Shown here piece after piece: positions 27,201 to 34,154 of a stretch of 64,000 bases of DNA. This DNA is from Flagellimonas marinaquae. GTDB lineage: Bacteria > Bacteroidota > Bacteroidia > Flavobacteriales > Flavobacteriaceae. Where the stretch lies: positions 248,001 through 312,000 of the forward strand of contig NZ_RZMZ01000007.1 in NCBI RefSeq assembly GCF_003992675.1. Reading direction: 5' to 3'. Numbering within the stretch: position 1 is the first letter of the stretch; each line of letters starts with the position of its first letter. The translations under genes and the position numbers were made by a program. Below the pieces are notes generated by a model. That model saw only the letters and a list, made by a program, of their open reading frames with translations, ran no database searches and was not told the DNA's origin.

Positions 27201-29536
27201 TAAGTTAACGGCATATTGGTCACGGTAATATTACCGGGCGTGTCACAAATAATATCACTGGAAGTATACTGAGGGTCTAACGGGTTTTTGTAAATATTGA
27301 AGTAAAAGCGACTAAAACATCCATTTTGATAGTTGATGACCAATCGATATTGGCCTGTGTTTTCGGCCAAAAAGTCGTTTCCGGTGTCCACGGTGTTCCA
27401 GGTACAGCCAGTATTGGTGTTGGCACAACCATCTACGGAAGCACCACAGCTGGCCTCATCCAATTGCTCCCAAACAATGCTCGTGGCATCGGGAATATTG
27501 ATTTGGATAAGTTCTGTGTCGTTTAGACCACAAAGGAAAATCTCGGGAAGTTCGCTACCGTCATTTGGGCATATTTCTATGTCACCATCAATGGTGTTTG
27601 AGGTGTCGTTGATCAAAGCAGTTATGGGGTTGGACTGCACAGAGCCAAACAGTTCCACCACAATAATTTCTTGAAAATCCTTACAGGGGTCTGCTACCTG
27701 CTTGTCTACCAAATATGTGCCGATTTCGCTTACCAAAAGGGTACTTGGGTCATTGTCCCCATCCCCATCAGTGATTACGGTGTCGGTGCCAACATCAATG
27801 GTATTGTTCCCATTTTCATCGCGGTACCAAACATAATTATCAAAATTGTCACCTGCATCCAGTAATACGTCATCACCACACAATTGTACGGTTCTGGTAA
27901 AGTTACACGCACTTAGGTCATCCAACAGAAAGTTGGTGGCACCCGGTGTACCAAAACCACAATCATCAAAATCATAAACGCTGGGGTCGTCCGTAATTTG
28001 GTTGGGATTTATAACTCCCTGATAGGTGGAATAGGCCAAGTTTTGGATGACATCCGTACAGGCATCAATAAAATCGAAACAGTTTTGGGCCACCTGTACC
28101 CGCATTCTGATCTGGGAGAAGGGGTCTCCGATTTCAATTAGGTTATCGGGAATGTTGAACATCACCTCTCTTGTAGCAGCGTCGTAGGTATAAGTAACCC
28201 CTGCTGGCATAGTGATGGAAGATTCATCCAGCGTAACGTTGACGGGCAATATGTCCCTTATGGTATAATTGGTGCCATCGTCGTTTCCTGTATTTTGGAA
28301 AGAAAGCACATAATCCAAGGTTTGGCCAAGGTTTACCCCGGCCCCAGTAATATCATTTCCTCCGATATCCTCTACGGTTTTTTCAAGGACAATGTTGGGT
28401 TCGATTACTTCGACACCAAAAGTTACCAAGAAAGCGCCAAAGCCATCTCCTTGCGTGTAAAGACGCAAGGTGGCATCGGTTTCTCCATTGTCAATAATAC
28501 TGTTGGAGGGGTTACTGATTTCGAAAATATCCGCATCGTAACCAAGGGTGTTTGTCGCATATATGTTCCTGTTGGTAACATCTGCACCATCAATGGTAAT
28601 GTTTGAATTAAAGAAGTTATTCGCAGGGTTGGAACCGTTGGATAGGTTGGTAAAACCGGGGTTCATTGGAGTTTGGATGCGGAAGGCATCACCAGTGATG
28701 CTTCTATCTCCCTCTACGACACTTGCCCCCAAACGGGCCCTTACCGGTCCGGATGGAATGGTATTGAATCCAGACACATTGATATCTGCACTTGATGTAC
28801 CGGAAACACCCGCATAACCATCAAAAACGGAGATGTATTTACCGGTCAAGGTTGGGTTTTCATAGATAACAACCAATGTCCATCCACCAGCGCCGCCAAC
28901 ACTTCTACCTCTGGTCGCCCTAACATTGGCCACCGTGTATTCCCCAGCAGGATTGGCCAAGGCTTGAAGCTGGTTCGTAACGTTGGCAAAACAGGTATAG
29001 GGGGAATCCTTAAAGTTGACATCATCGTGGATTACGGCATCCTCCTCCCCTACGGGATCAGGATTGTTGTCGGCGACAATATCAATATAACTACCACCAG
29101 GAACCTTAAACTTTATTTCCCTAAAATCCAGTCTTCTCGAATCGTTTGAAGGAAGACTTGAAATTTGGCTATTGTTCAACACTTCTTGTTGGTAATTGGC
29201 CGACCAGTACAGTCCGGCCCAATAAATTCTGGAACAATCAGGCAACGTTAGAGTGGAGCTACTGGAACTAAAGGTTGATGGATCACCATCAATATCAATA
29301 TAATCACGGTGAAAACCATTGTTGTTGTTATTGCCGTTATAGGGATCATTGGCCGTATTGCTACCATCCACTCTATTTAAAATAGAGTTGGCCAAAAAGG
29401 TATAATCACCCTTGATGTTTATATAGGAATTGTCCAGCCTTGGGGTAAAAGGCACCTCCACTTGAGCATTAAGTGTGGAGCCTAGAAGCCCTATGCCTAA
29501 AAGGCAAACAATGGATTTGAATAAGACTTTGGTCAT
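15287..29536 (-). CDS. Giant SprB-like repetitive adhesin with T9SS type B sorting domain
   Basis: 4749 residues. A signal peptide (residues 1-24) is followed by a unique ~350-residue region, a DUF11-like domain at about 380-485 (YVLSFQNTGNDDGTNYTI), an Ig/annotation-like segment, and then roughly 40 SprB-type repeats. Each repeat opens near TCxG, has GGxxPYxYS and GxYxVxVxDxxGC motifs, and usually carries two Cys. A non-repeat jelly-roll-like domain interrupts the array at about 1830-2030 (NDWQNYSVTL, NDIAIDDIEAF). The C-terminus (FFTPDGDGRNDLW ... NREFVGHFTLYR) is a CHU_C/type B sorting domain for T9SS export. Known relatives are mobile surface adhesins for gliding, and this is probably a cell-surface filament. 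The ORF is intact over 14 kb. Confidence 0.94.
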   Translation of the reverse strand: MTKVLFKSIVCLLGIGLLGSTLNAQVEVPFTPRLDNSYINIKGDYTFLANSILNRVDGSNTANDPYNGNNNNNGFHRDYIDIDGDPSTFSSSSSTLTLPDCSRIYWAGLYWSANYQQEVLNNSQISSLPSNDSRRLDFREIKFKVPGGSYIDIVADNNPDPVGEEDAVIHDDVNFKDSPYTCFANVTNQLQALANPAGEYTVANVRATRGRSVGGAGGWTLVVIYENPTLTGKYISVFDGYAGVSGTSSADINVSGFNTIPSGPVRARLGASVVEGDRSITGDAFRIQTPMNPGFTNLSNGSNPANNFFNSNITIDGADVTNRNIYATNTLGYDADIFEISNPSNSIIDNGETDATLRLYTQGDGFGAFLVTFGVEVIEPNIVLEKTVEDIGGNDITGAGVNLGQTLDYVLSFQNTGNDDGTNYTIRDILPVNVTLDESSITMPAGVTYTYDAATREVMFNIPDNLIEIGDPFSQIRMRVQVAQNCFDFIDACTDVIQNLAYSTYQGVINPNQITDDPSVYDFDDCGFGTPGATNFLLDDLSACNFTRTVQLCGDDVLLDAGDNFDNYVWYRDENGNNTIDVGTDTVITDGDGDNDPSTLLVSEIGTYLVDKQVADPCKDFQEIIVVELFGSVQSNPITALINDTSNTIDGDIEICPNDGSELPEIFLCGLNDTELIQINIPDATSIVWEQLDEASCGASVDGCANTNTGCTWNTVDTGNDFLAENTGQYRLVINYQNGCFSRFYFNIYKNPLDPQYTSSDIICDTPGNITVTNMPLTYEFQLVNQATGNVIVPYQSSPSFDITNNGAYMVEMRQQGVTDGCVFVLDNIGILDRDFQVDVVPQDTDCNGLGEIAISVLNVEAQYYYEISQGGTVVDTHGPTNDNNYTFVNLNDGIYDVSVTTDDGCDYTEQVTIQDLTDLELTARISQHITCREGNILMESSGGRTPHTYAIWSFVDESGVTQISYPTVNDVPASAYQTSQIFDIYDPGEYTFVVVDRNNCYDISNTVTIEFRPAADFDPTTVTDVLCYGDATGAITFNLISSNGYQLTYYLFDATGFDEDNYDLNNALATNSSGNFPGLTDGDYVVVINQRKGSASCDYFEYSTISAPSFALDADAMLTQDYTCLQEGIIEVQNVTGGTAPYEYSIDGVNFGSASTFNNLTDGTYTVTVRDAVGCVFTTAPITIDPLDPPTDIDFAATNPLCPAFTSDVTLTVTGGEPSLIYEIISPVGSAVNNGNNNTFTGLTPGTYLFRVTDNAGCTYDESHTIAPVTEISVTGQLISNITCLGDSDGEIQYTVNNFNTDYDYTVTGPANFSGAGETSGTISLNGLAEGTYTITVTDNFTNCTDTANVTIAAPTAAITAPVTITQPTCLANGSVSIAATGGWGSFTYEITAGPAGYTLPAPQTNGLFAGLNIGGTYTFTITDANGCVYTDDFVINEAVAPVLDIVPNDICYDDATGLTLTANVTSGGDGNYEYSLNGGPFGTSNVFTGLGPGTYTIDVRDGNDCTDSATITIDPELSVVASAPNISACAADTDITITAAGGDGNYVYAVVADGVTPTAGDFSPTNPVTVTSAGDYDVYVRDNGGASGYCEANYDITIAQDPPLTINVTNTDILCSGESQAQITIAASGGEGPYTYSINNGSTYQTSNTFVNLPAGSYNIRVRDANNCEVTEIYTITEPLTLSASAAVTALAECYPGMGAEVRITNAIGGTAPYEYSFDGGSNYGASSIGYLLPGTHTLYIRDANLCTYPMTVTIDPEPTPPTATPAIDYECDGEGTITITTSSTDFDYTYEINGNPNTPNTSNVFSNVPVGNHTITVNYTSNIPPSPSILLTENFGTGPNTSIPEVDPAYCYEPQNGTVNSCGWAINNRIQDGEYSVTQNIVNPYGSWLSPNDHSGLPNGRFLAMNVGGAVGPNGIIYAKRGIEVVPNRDITISLWAFNLLRNGTGGADPDIDIQLVDGGGTVIASTTTGNVPKNNGANDWQNYSVTLNPGGNTNLDIVIRTNSAVTGGNDIAIDDIEAFQTPEVCSESLTINVNVEDGRAFDGAITAYTDLTCNGAADGTITFEAENFDPAIGFTYQVDGGAVSAAQFASPITVTGLSAGAHTIDIVDLRDPACSVVLNQTLTQPDVLDVSASITNELTCTNGGATITATAIGGTPVYQYQLEDDLGAIITPYQSSNVFTGLAAGNYIVRARDTNSCEDTSAVVTVNPAAIIAFDLTPTACYSGNNDGSIQVDVTDGNGNYQFSLNGGAWITPSPSTATTYTFNNLVAGTYTVDVRDQYGCSLQDTVTINPALTASAFLNNDLTCLADATITINANGGSGSYTYEWSNDGGTNYNSTGFTGNVFNTNVDGTYVFRVTDTSTPACSVVTNSVVITPAVPPVISNVTPTDILCNGESTGSLDITIDTTVGVPPYTINVVETISGTIYGTQTTGLPAGSYEVTITDDKGCVSAPFPVVISEPNPITYTTSDVPITCDSGSGVTNPGSITVSGVSGGTAEYTYILTANNGIAPQTYTTTSGARDHTFTVLEFGIYQIDVVDANGCASFTTEIIASPPNDLDIDVSTATADCVSGGTAIVTVGSAVGSGNYEFAVLENYTAPYSTTYQAPDTVGGDTATFTGLTPGITYTFVVYDLTTNCYYFEEAAAPINTPSVMTATLDAVNNVSCTGSADGNISFTFTGFDVGATAVDYEIFNRQSNVSTGHSGTATVNTPTTVTVNNFATLPPGEYYLLLTEVGGPINGCSVNGGEFTIRESVNPLDLDVASPQNDNCNPNAGIITATGRFGTAPYTYQYLLDTDPAPTAASAGWTNNTSANVEGGDYMVYVMDAYGCIFQRPITVHEDPRPEITLSTVDECVEEGMFQVLITLDNPGVAMSPFQISVNGSAYQNFTFDGSNQYIVSGLSSGSGQTIAVRDLNGCADTDTFNISPPLEFTVTQTVALDCEPGAAANAEILIEVISGSGNYEYMIDGPGSNDVARSVLTLDASDQFTWTGAAAAGSYDVIVFDMGTAPPNCPQTITIDVPDAPIPDYTETHVDVSCFGGNDGSITLTATDNGILPLTYTLTPMPVGAVLNGNTFENLPAGTYDVRAVGSNNCPFDITGIVIDEPAPISVPVPSVVEFACTAGNNTNNATITVDTASITGGSGNYVRYEFINDAGSVVVQSGSNPVYTSTDINGGNYTINVYDSNGCLGTTTAVIAPFDSLDSATVTVDAVATCVTGEDITITAVGSITNSNTHPANYEFRELPSGTFQASGSFTGLSVGTHNFEVRNTITGCIITVSHEVADPEVLDLNIVNTTDITCFGDTNGAVELNLVDSSSVSYASATSYTLYYDTNNTPTDTSDDTVTTGSDADGNFTITGLAAGTYYIEVTDTNPPGAACLYSESFTIAGPAAAITGATVVTDITCLGNDGAIQITNVAGGWGGYSYYVGNTSPTGPGDYVASPNFTGLSAGSYEAWVIDSSGCEQLVDTVVLADPTPITATLQVNVENCTNLQGEIQVVGTAGGQGSNYTYQLIRNGTNVGSPQTSTLFSGLGAGSYEVLVADQWSCTTTVGPVVLTDAMTATTTVDKPIDCTLNSGGEITVNVSGGSSNLTFEVVYPDGITTDTNATGVFTGLTQHGIYTFTVTDNDTATPCTYVVTQELDDKVDPVIDNVLVDNVNCFGGSDGSLTVVLDPSTVVDPVYTYELYQISDLVNPYRFAQSSPVFDNLPADDYRVRVISSRECDDTFDVTVGQPTILDATATATPFVCSPSNSVNESTITVTATGGTAPYVYSFNGNSFTSNATFDIVDNASAQTINYVVRDANGCEYPDSITVQPLNTFTLSANQDVAITCANPETVTLTVTESMGGDTYTFALLPTGNPYGSMTGSTATTATFDLTQPGSYTFRATNDTTGCYVETTHTIAPYDTIDVVATATAPAICFGDAGTIEIDVTGYVGPYDYEVFNANGTTTGVTGSGNTSTNPFQIPDPIAALVGGNYYVEIVGTNAPFCPTVSGTVTIVSPSSALDYTPQEVANVTCTNDQGEILIAPTGGYAPYDIVMTNTTTSQVYTMNNVPSYVFTGLSAGDYTVSVTDNGGCTEDRTITLIEPTPITADIDAAPIDLLCYGEESASVWADNVAGGSGSYVYQLNYYDASGTNIVFTTGEQSNNTFNGLGAGIYSITVSDGWNCGMETPQVTVTEPTEVMASLIEVSAMTCNNDAEIMLSTVGGTAPYFYSTDGINFTAMSGGDTHTFNVGPGAYQYYVRDANGCDALISNQVTVDAVPPLTLNIDDSAAMINCMGEASATIKAQATGGLGNYSYELFSDAALTNLVNGPRPNGTFNGLMAGDYYVRVTSDDCVEVSPVITIVDPEPLVVEREEFTHITCSGENDGTITVEVSGGTGEILYAISPNLDQFDTTNTFTDLEPGIYDVIAQDVNGCFITFQFEITQPDPVVAEAINIMDEVCFESGDGSFELQISGGTAPYETSLNSSADSNFVQDQFLFQNVPAGTHVVFVRDAQGCETNVIVEINPGVNLAATVTPVYECTGNIPDNYLDIVMEDESIANDLMYALDSTDPADMQLEANFTNMAPGDHYITIAHANGCMTTYDFTIDSFEPLTLTLENNTINQITAVAEGGVEDYTFYFNGVDNGTDNTYFINRTDTYTVTVVDENGCETTAEIFMEFIDVEFPNFFTPDGDGRNDLWLPDNIEGFPDVLIKIYDRYGRVVEVMARNVKGWDGNYDGKPLPTGDYWYVVQLQGEQDNREFVGHFTLYR

Positions 29537-29538
29537 GG

Positions 29539-31614
29539 TTAGCTATTAGTGTTTGGTTTGATGCGCATGATCCACATATCGTCATCATACGAAGCGTTTA
29601 GTTTGGTGTAATAAGAGGTCAAAGCATTGTTCCAAGTTTCATGCTTTTTCAAGTAGACATATCGGTTTTTGTCGGCAGGGCTTACGAAGTAGCTCGCGTG
29701 CAACCCTTTGGCGTTCAGCTCTTTTACAAAGGCTTTTGCGCTGGCCGAGTTGTCAAAAACATTGGCAATGATGTAATAGCCTTCTGGCAATCCTTCGCCG
29801 GATTGTGTTCTAAGCACTACATGCTTGTTGCCTTTTGCAATGGTATTTTTCGAGACATTTTTTGAGAGCACATTATTGTTGTACTTGGACTTTGCGGCCA
29901 AAGTTGCATCGTAGCCCGCAATGGGTGAACCGCTATTGTTGACGTTCATGACCCAAGCGTCGCCTTGGTAGGTGCCGTTCATTTTGGTACGGTAAGCTTC
30001 CAGAGCTTCATTTTTGTTGTTGAAATCACCTATATAGACGTAGTTGAGGCCGTTTTTAGGATTTTCAAAATAATCAGCTTGAATGCCTTGGGCACGTAGT
30101 TTTTCAATAAAAGCGTTTAGGTTTTTGGTATCTCTAAATACATTGGCAATCAAATAGTGACCGCTCTCTACATTTGGAACAGCATGGGATTTAAACCCTG
30201 TTGTTTTTTTGCTTTTAACCGACCTGTAGGTGTTGTCCTTTTTTGAGGAAGTATTGGAAGCGTAGGCAGTGCCTGTATTCGCTTTAGTTTCGTTGATTTT
30301 GATAACCTTTTTGGTCGCCGTGCTGTTGGATAGCCCATGGTTGGCCAATGGCTGTGTTTTGCGGGTTACAATGTCTGCACTATCCATGTTGGCGAAATAG
30401 ACTTCTTTGGCTTTTTGTTCCAACGCTGGGTTCTGACCGCGTGTTTCCCGCTGAACCATTTTCATTACTGTTTCGAAGCGTCTTTCAAGGTCTTTTTTTC
30501 GTGTGGATTCAATGGAGTCTTGGCGCATCAGCAACTCATCCAAAATGGCATCGTTTTCGGCCAATTTGTCTTGTAAGCGGGCTATTTCCAAGTCTTTATC
30601 GGTAAGACTCAAACTATCTTGTGGTACATCATCCTCGTTGGAAACCAGTTCTTCACCTTCTTTTTCCAACATTACCCTGTCTTCCGTGAGGTTGGGCGTA
30701 AAGGAGTAGGCCAATGAGATTTCATGGGTTACCCCAAAGTTTTCAAATTGGTTGGACAATCCTTTCTCGACGGTATATCCCAAAGAGATGTTCTTGGTAA
30801 GGTTAAAACCAAGTCCTGCGGAAGCACCGTAAAAATCGTCGTAACCTGCTTGTACCCACCCCAATTTTGGGAGGTCAAGAATAAGGTTTCCTCCCAATGT
30901 GAGATTTTCTTCCCCAACTTTACGGACTCGTGCCAATGGCATCAAACGGGCTTTTTCCATGATTCCAGTTCCGTTTTCAAACTGATGGGTATATTGTAAG
31001 TGACCAGAATAGGTCTTTTCATTAAAATCAGTGACGGATTCACTGGTTTTTAGGTTGTAATCGAACAAGTTTTCGGCAAAACCTCCAATATCAAACTTGC
31101 CAATAGAGAAGTTGAATCCTGGTTGAAAACTAACCAAGGAGCTGCTTTCCAGTGTATTCAAAAGAGGATCTACCTCTACGGAATTTACCCTATCCTGATT
31201 AAAGGCACTTTGATAGTAGCTCACATTGGCACCAAAGGTAAAAGTGCTTTTAGGACTCAAGCGCACGCCATAAGCGTAGTTGGCATGTACTCCGAAATTA
31301 TTGAACAAGCCTTCACGGTTAGTGAACAAACTAAGACCAACGCCACTTCTATCGCTTACTCTACCACTATAACTCAAGAAGTACACTTGGTTGTTGTCAT
31401 CAAAAGATACCGACTGGTTTCTGTGAAACAGGTTAATGTAAGATTTGTCTTCCCTCACCGTCGAAAAGGTAGGGTTGAGCAGAAACCTGTTGAACTTTAA
31501 AAGGTTCTGTGATGGTACGTTATAGGGTACATAGGCTTCTTCTTCCTGTCCGCGTATTCCGGAAAGGGCAAGTAGCAAGAAGGCAAGTAATAGTAGAGGT
31601 TTTTTGGTTTGCAT
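29539..31614 (-). CDS. PorP/SprF family protein with C-terminal SPOR-like repeats
   Basis: 691 residues: signal peptide; a PorP/SprF beta-barrel domain (about 25-320, NRFLLNPTFSTVREDKSYINLFHRNQ); a Glu/Asp-rich linker and a short coiled coil (about 330-400); and two SPOR-like modules near 480-570 and 605-690. Both modules share GHYLIANVF / GYYIIANVF, YVYIGDF and a closing WxM pattern. SPOR domains usually bind peptidoglycan, so this protein may tie an outer-membrane cargo channel to the wall. It lies 6 nt after the Ig-like cargo gene and 2 nt before the giant adhesin gene. It is a plausible partner for the Ig-like cargo; that pairing is inferred. Confidence 0.9.
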   Translation of the reverse strand: MQTKKPLLLLAFLLLALSGIRGQEEEAYVPYNVPSQNLLKFNRFLLNPTFSTVREDKSYINLFHRNQSVSFDDNNQVYFLSYSGRVSDRSGVGLSLFTNREGLFNNFGVHANYAYGVRLSPKSTFTFGANVSYYQSAFNQDRVNSVEVDPLLNTLESSSLVSFQPGFNFSIGKFDIGGFAENLFDYNLKTSESVTDFNEKTYSGHLQYTHQFENGTGIMEKARLMPLARVRKVGEENLTLGGNLILDLPKLGWVQAGYDDFYGASAGLGFNLTKNISLGYTVEKGLSNQFENFGVTHEISLAYSFTPNLTEDRVMLEKEGEELVSNEDDVPQDSLSLTDKDLEIARLQDKLAENDAILDELLMRQDSIESTRKKDLERRFETVMKMVQRETRGQNPALEQKAKEVYFANMDSADIVTRKTQPLANHGLSNSTATKKVIKINETKANTGTAYASNTSSKKDNTYRSVKSKKTTGFKSHAVPNVESGHYLIANVFRDTKNLNAFIEKLRAQGIQADYFENPKNGLNYVYIGDFNNKNEALEAYRTKMNGTYQGDAWVMNVNNSGSPIAGYDATLAAKSKYNNNVLSKNVSKNTIAKGNKHVVLRTQSGEGLPEGYYIIANVFDNSASAKAFVKELNAKGLHASYFVSPADKNRYVYLKKHETWNNALTSYYTKLNASYDDDMWIMRIKPNTNS

Positions 31615-31620
31615 TGCTGC

Positions 31621-33879
31621 TTATTTAATAACAGTGATGGTTCCTTGTTTCAGGCTTCTGCCACCACGGGTAATCTTGTAATAGAAAATCATATTTTGCT
31701 TGTTGAAGGTTGTGGTGGACTGCGGCCAATTGTTTTCGTAGCCGGCTTGGCTAAATACCTGTTCCCCTCTTTCGTTAAAGATGGTCACAAGCACGTTCGG
31801 ATCTCTGGAATAGGTGTTGGGCAATACCCATAAATCGTTAATACCGTCGCCATTGGTGGTAATAACGTTAGGTATGTTGAACATATCCCTGTAGGTTACA
31901 GTAATGACTTTGCTCACAGTACAGGTACCAAAATAGGCTACAAGGAGGTACTCCCCTTCTTCGGTAAAGTCGTAAAAGCTTCCTGAAGAAATAAGGTTGT
32001 TCCCCGCATCGTACCATTCATAGGAATCTGCACCGCTAGCGGTAAGGGTTTGGGTTTCTCCCTCAATTAAGATGAGGTCTTTGGGTTTATCGAGCACCAA
32101 AAGCGATTCGTCAAAAGCGCTAATGGTAATATCGTTGGATACCAACGGACATGCGTTGGAGGTGATAACAAGTTGATAGACACCAGTTTCACTTACCGTA
32201 AAGTTTTCTGAAGAGGCATCAACAACGGCGCCGTCTTTTTTCCACTGGAATGACTTGTCCGTTAAATCTGTTGAAGTTTCCAAAACAATGGCTTCCCCTC
32301 CTTCACAAAGAACGTTGCCGTTGGTTGTAATTTGCAAGGTTTCATTGGAAGTCAAGGTAATATCTAGACTGTTTGATAAGGCCTCAAAAGCGTCGACCGT
32401 TCCCATTAAGGTATATTCGCCATTATCCTCTTGATCGGATATGGTAATGGTCTTTGAAGTTTCCCCTGAAACGTCGACTCCATTTAACTTCCATTGGTAA
32501 TCAAATGAGTTTTGCAGGTCTGCGGTTACATCGGTTTTGGCACCATTGTCACTTACCGCATTGATAGCGGTCAAGGTCAATGTAGCGTCAACGCTCTCAC
32601 AGGAAGTATAATTACCAACATAATCAACCACAAACTCAAAAGAATCTGGCGATACTACTGTAGTTGTCGTGGAGGCAATAGGTTCGGGGGTACATGGACC
32701 GCCATTGTCCGTTACTTCCACGTAGTATTCGCCCACCTCACTGATGAGTAGACTGTTGCTGGTTGCGTCTGCAAGGGCAACTCCATTTCTATACCATTGA
32801 TAATTGGCACTTGTGGCTGAGGTTGACACGGACAGGGTTTTCGTCTGCGAAGGAAGCAGTACAATGTTTTCGCTGTTGTTCACCGTGATGTCAAACGAAC
32901 CGGTCCTGGTAATGGAAACCGGGGCCGAACGTTCGGTACAGACTCCTGTTCCCGAGATTTCGACCTCATACGACCCCTCAAAACCAGAGATGCTTGAATT
33001 TACGGTATAGCTGCTGGCATCAATGGTTGGGCCATTTACAACGACTCCATCTTTGTACCATGTGTATTTTAGTCCCATTCCAGAAATACTGGCTTCCAGT
33101 ATTTGTGATTCTCCTGGACAAATGGCAATACTGTTCGGCCCATTAATCGCCAATCCTGTACTGGTCCCAGTGGATATTTCAATGGTGTTGGACAAGGTGT
33201 TGGCCGACCCTGAACAATCTCCATAATCCAGTTCCACGTAGTACATGCCAGGCTCAGAAACGGTGATGCTTTCTGATTTGGTAGAGAGCAATGTACCACT
33301 GCGGTACCAATTATAAATGTACGTTGAGGCACTTGGGATATTGTGAGGTTTTAGGGTAACTGACCCCCCACCACAAATTTGAATAAGACCCCCGGAAGGA
33401 ATGGTTCCACTACCGTTTTCGCTAATCAACAAAGGTGAATTATAATCGATAAAGTACATGGAAAATGCATCGGAAGCAGGGCTGGTCTTTGCGGGGCTCG
33501 TGCTTCGAACCCGCATTTTATAGCTGTTTCCGCGCATATCTGAAGGAAGGGCGAATTGAAACTCAAAATCGAAAGTTGTGTTTTTGTCACTCACCCGGGC
33601 CAGTTCGGTGGGGTCGGAGAAAAAGCCATTGGCGTCCGATAACTCCAAAACAAACTCGTTGTTGCTATTCACTAAAGGCGGGTCCCACGTAAAGTTTACG
33701 AAATATTCATTGAAGCCAGCAGAGGCACAGACAGCGGTCCACGCTGAATTACCAGCAAGGTTGGGGTTGTCAGCGGGCACGGGCTTGTGAAGAATCTGGG
33801 CTTGCGAAGTAAGGGTACCAAGTAGCACAAAAGCCAAGGCCAGAACAAGAACGCTATAGGTTGAATTACTTTTTCTCAT
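31621..33879 (-). CDS. Ig-like repeat protein with T9SS type B sorting domain
   Basis: 752 residues from the ATG at 33877-33879 (the GTG one codon upstream is less likely). After the signal peptide (ending TSQAQ) comes a fibronectin/jelly-roll-like region, then about five Ig-like domains (YTWYKDGVVV, YQWYRNGVALADATSNSLLI, FQWKKDGAVV, YEWYDAGNNLI). The C-terminal ~85 residues (NIPNVITTNGDGINDLWVLP ... QGTITVIK) form a type B T9SS sorting domain. It is probably exported and surface-exposed. It is the first gene of the four-gene operon running to 14303. Confidence 0.92.
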   Translation of the reverse strand: MRKSNSTYSVLVLALAFVLLGTLTSQAQILHKPVPADNPNLAGNSAWTAVCASAGFNEYFVNFTWDPPLVNSNNEFVLELSDANGFFSDPTELARVSDKNTTFDFEFQFALPSDMRGNSYKMRVRSTSPAKTSPASDAFSMYFIDYNSPLLISENGSGTIPSGGLIQICGGGSVTLKPHNIPSASTYIYNWYRSGTLLSTKSESITVSEPGMYYVELDYGDCSGSANTLSNTIEISTGTSTGLAINGPNSIAICPGESQILEASISGMGLKYTWYKDGVVVNGPTIDASSYTVNSSISGFEGSYEVEISGTGVCTERSAPVSITRTGSFDITVNNSENIVLLPSQTKTLSVSTSATSANYQWYRNGVALADATSNSLLISEVGEYYVEVTDNGGPCTPEPIASTTTTVVSPDSFEFVVDYVGNYTSCESVDATLTLTAINAVSDNGAKTDVTADLQNSFDYQWKLNGVDVSGETSKTITISDQEDNGEYTLMGTVDAFEALSNSLDITLTSNETLQITTNGNVLCEGGEAIVLETSTDLTDKSFQWKKDGAVVDASSENFTVSETGVYQLVITSNACPLVSNDITISAFDESLLVLDKPKDLILIEGETQTLTASGADSYEWYDAGNNLISSGSFYDFTEEGEYLLVAYFGTCTVSKVITVTYRDMFNIPNVITTNGDGINDLWVLPNTYSRDPNVLVTIFNERGEQVFSQAGYENNWPQSTTTFNKQNMIFYYKITRGGRSLKQGTITVIK

Positions 33880-34154
33880 CACCGTTAGTATTTAAGAGGT
33901 TATGGGCCATATAGCCCTGTTAGTTTGTGCCCCTTAATTGTAATAATCGTAATTCCTTCGGAGAGACGGTGTTCAGGCGTCTCCTTTTCATATAGTATTC
34001 CAATAACAAATATGTCGCTATTTTCGACGAACGGAAAGATATTGTTGTAGCCCATAGGAAATCTGTTGTGAAATGGCCTACTTTGTATACACGGGAGCAG
34101 GAAAAATAGCTATCAACAGGGGATTTTACTACATTTGCGCATCAAATTATTGGT
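33880..34154. other. Divergent intergenic region between the T9SS operon and glnS
   Basis: 275 bp without a gene. It must hold promoters in both directions. A hairpin GAGACG/CGTCTC (33963-33968 with 33978-33983) lies on the side of the T9SS operon and would be in its 5' leader; it has a short T-rich run after it on the plus strand. No clear promoter box for the T9SS operon was found. Confidence 0.4.
34130..34137 (+). promoter_or_regulatory. Putative -7 promoter box of glnS
   Basis: TACATTTG matches TAnnTTTG and ends 17 nt before the glnS ATG. No matching -33 TTTG is seen at the usual distance. Confidence 0.5.

Noticed and set aside
15500..29400. Many open frames of 60-140 codons on the plus strand opposite the giant adhesin gene
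   Set aside because: They are antisense shadows of a repetitive, stop-poor coding sequence, with no family features or consistent starts.
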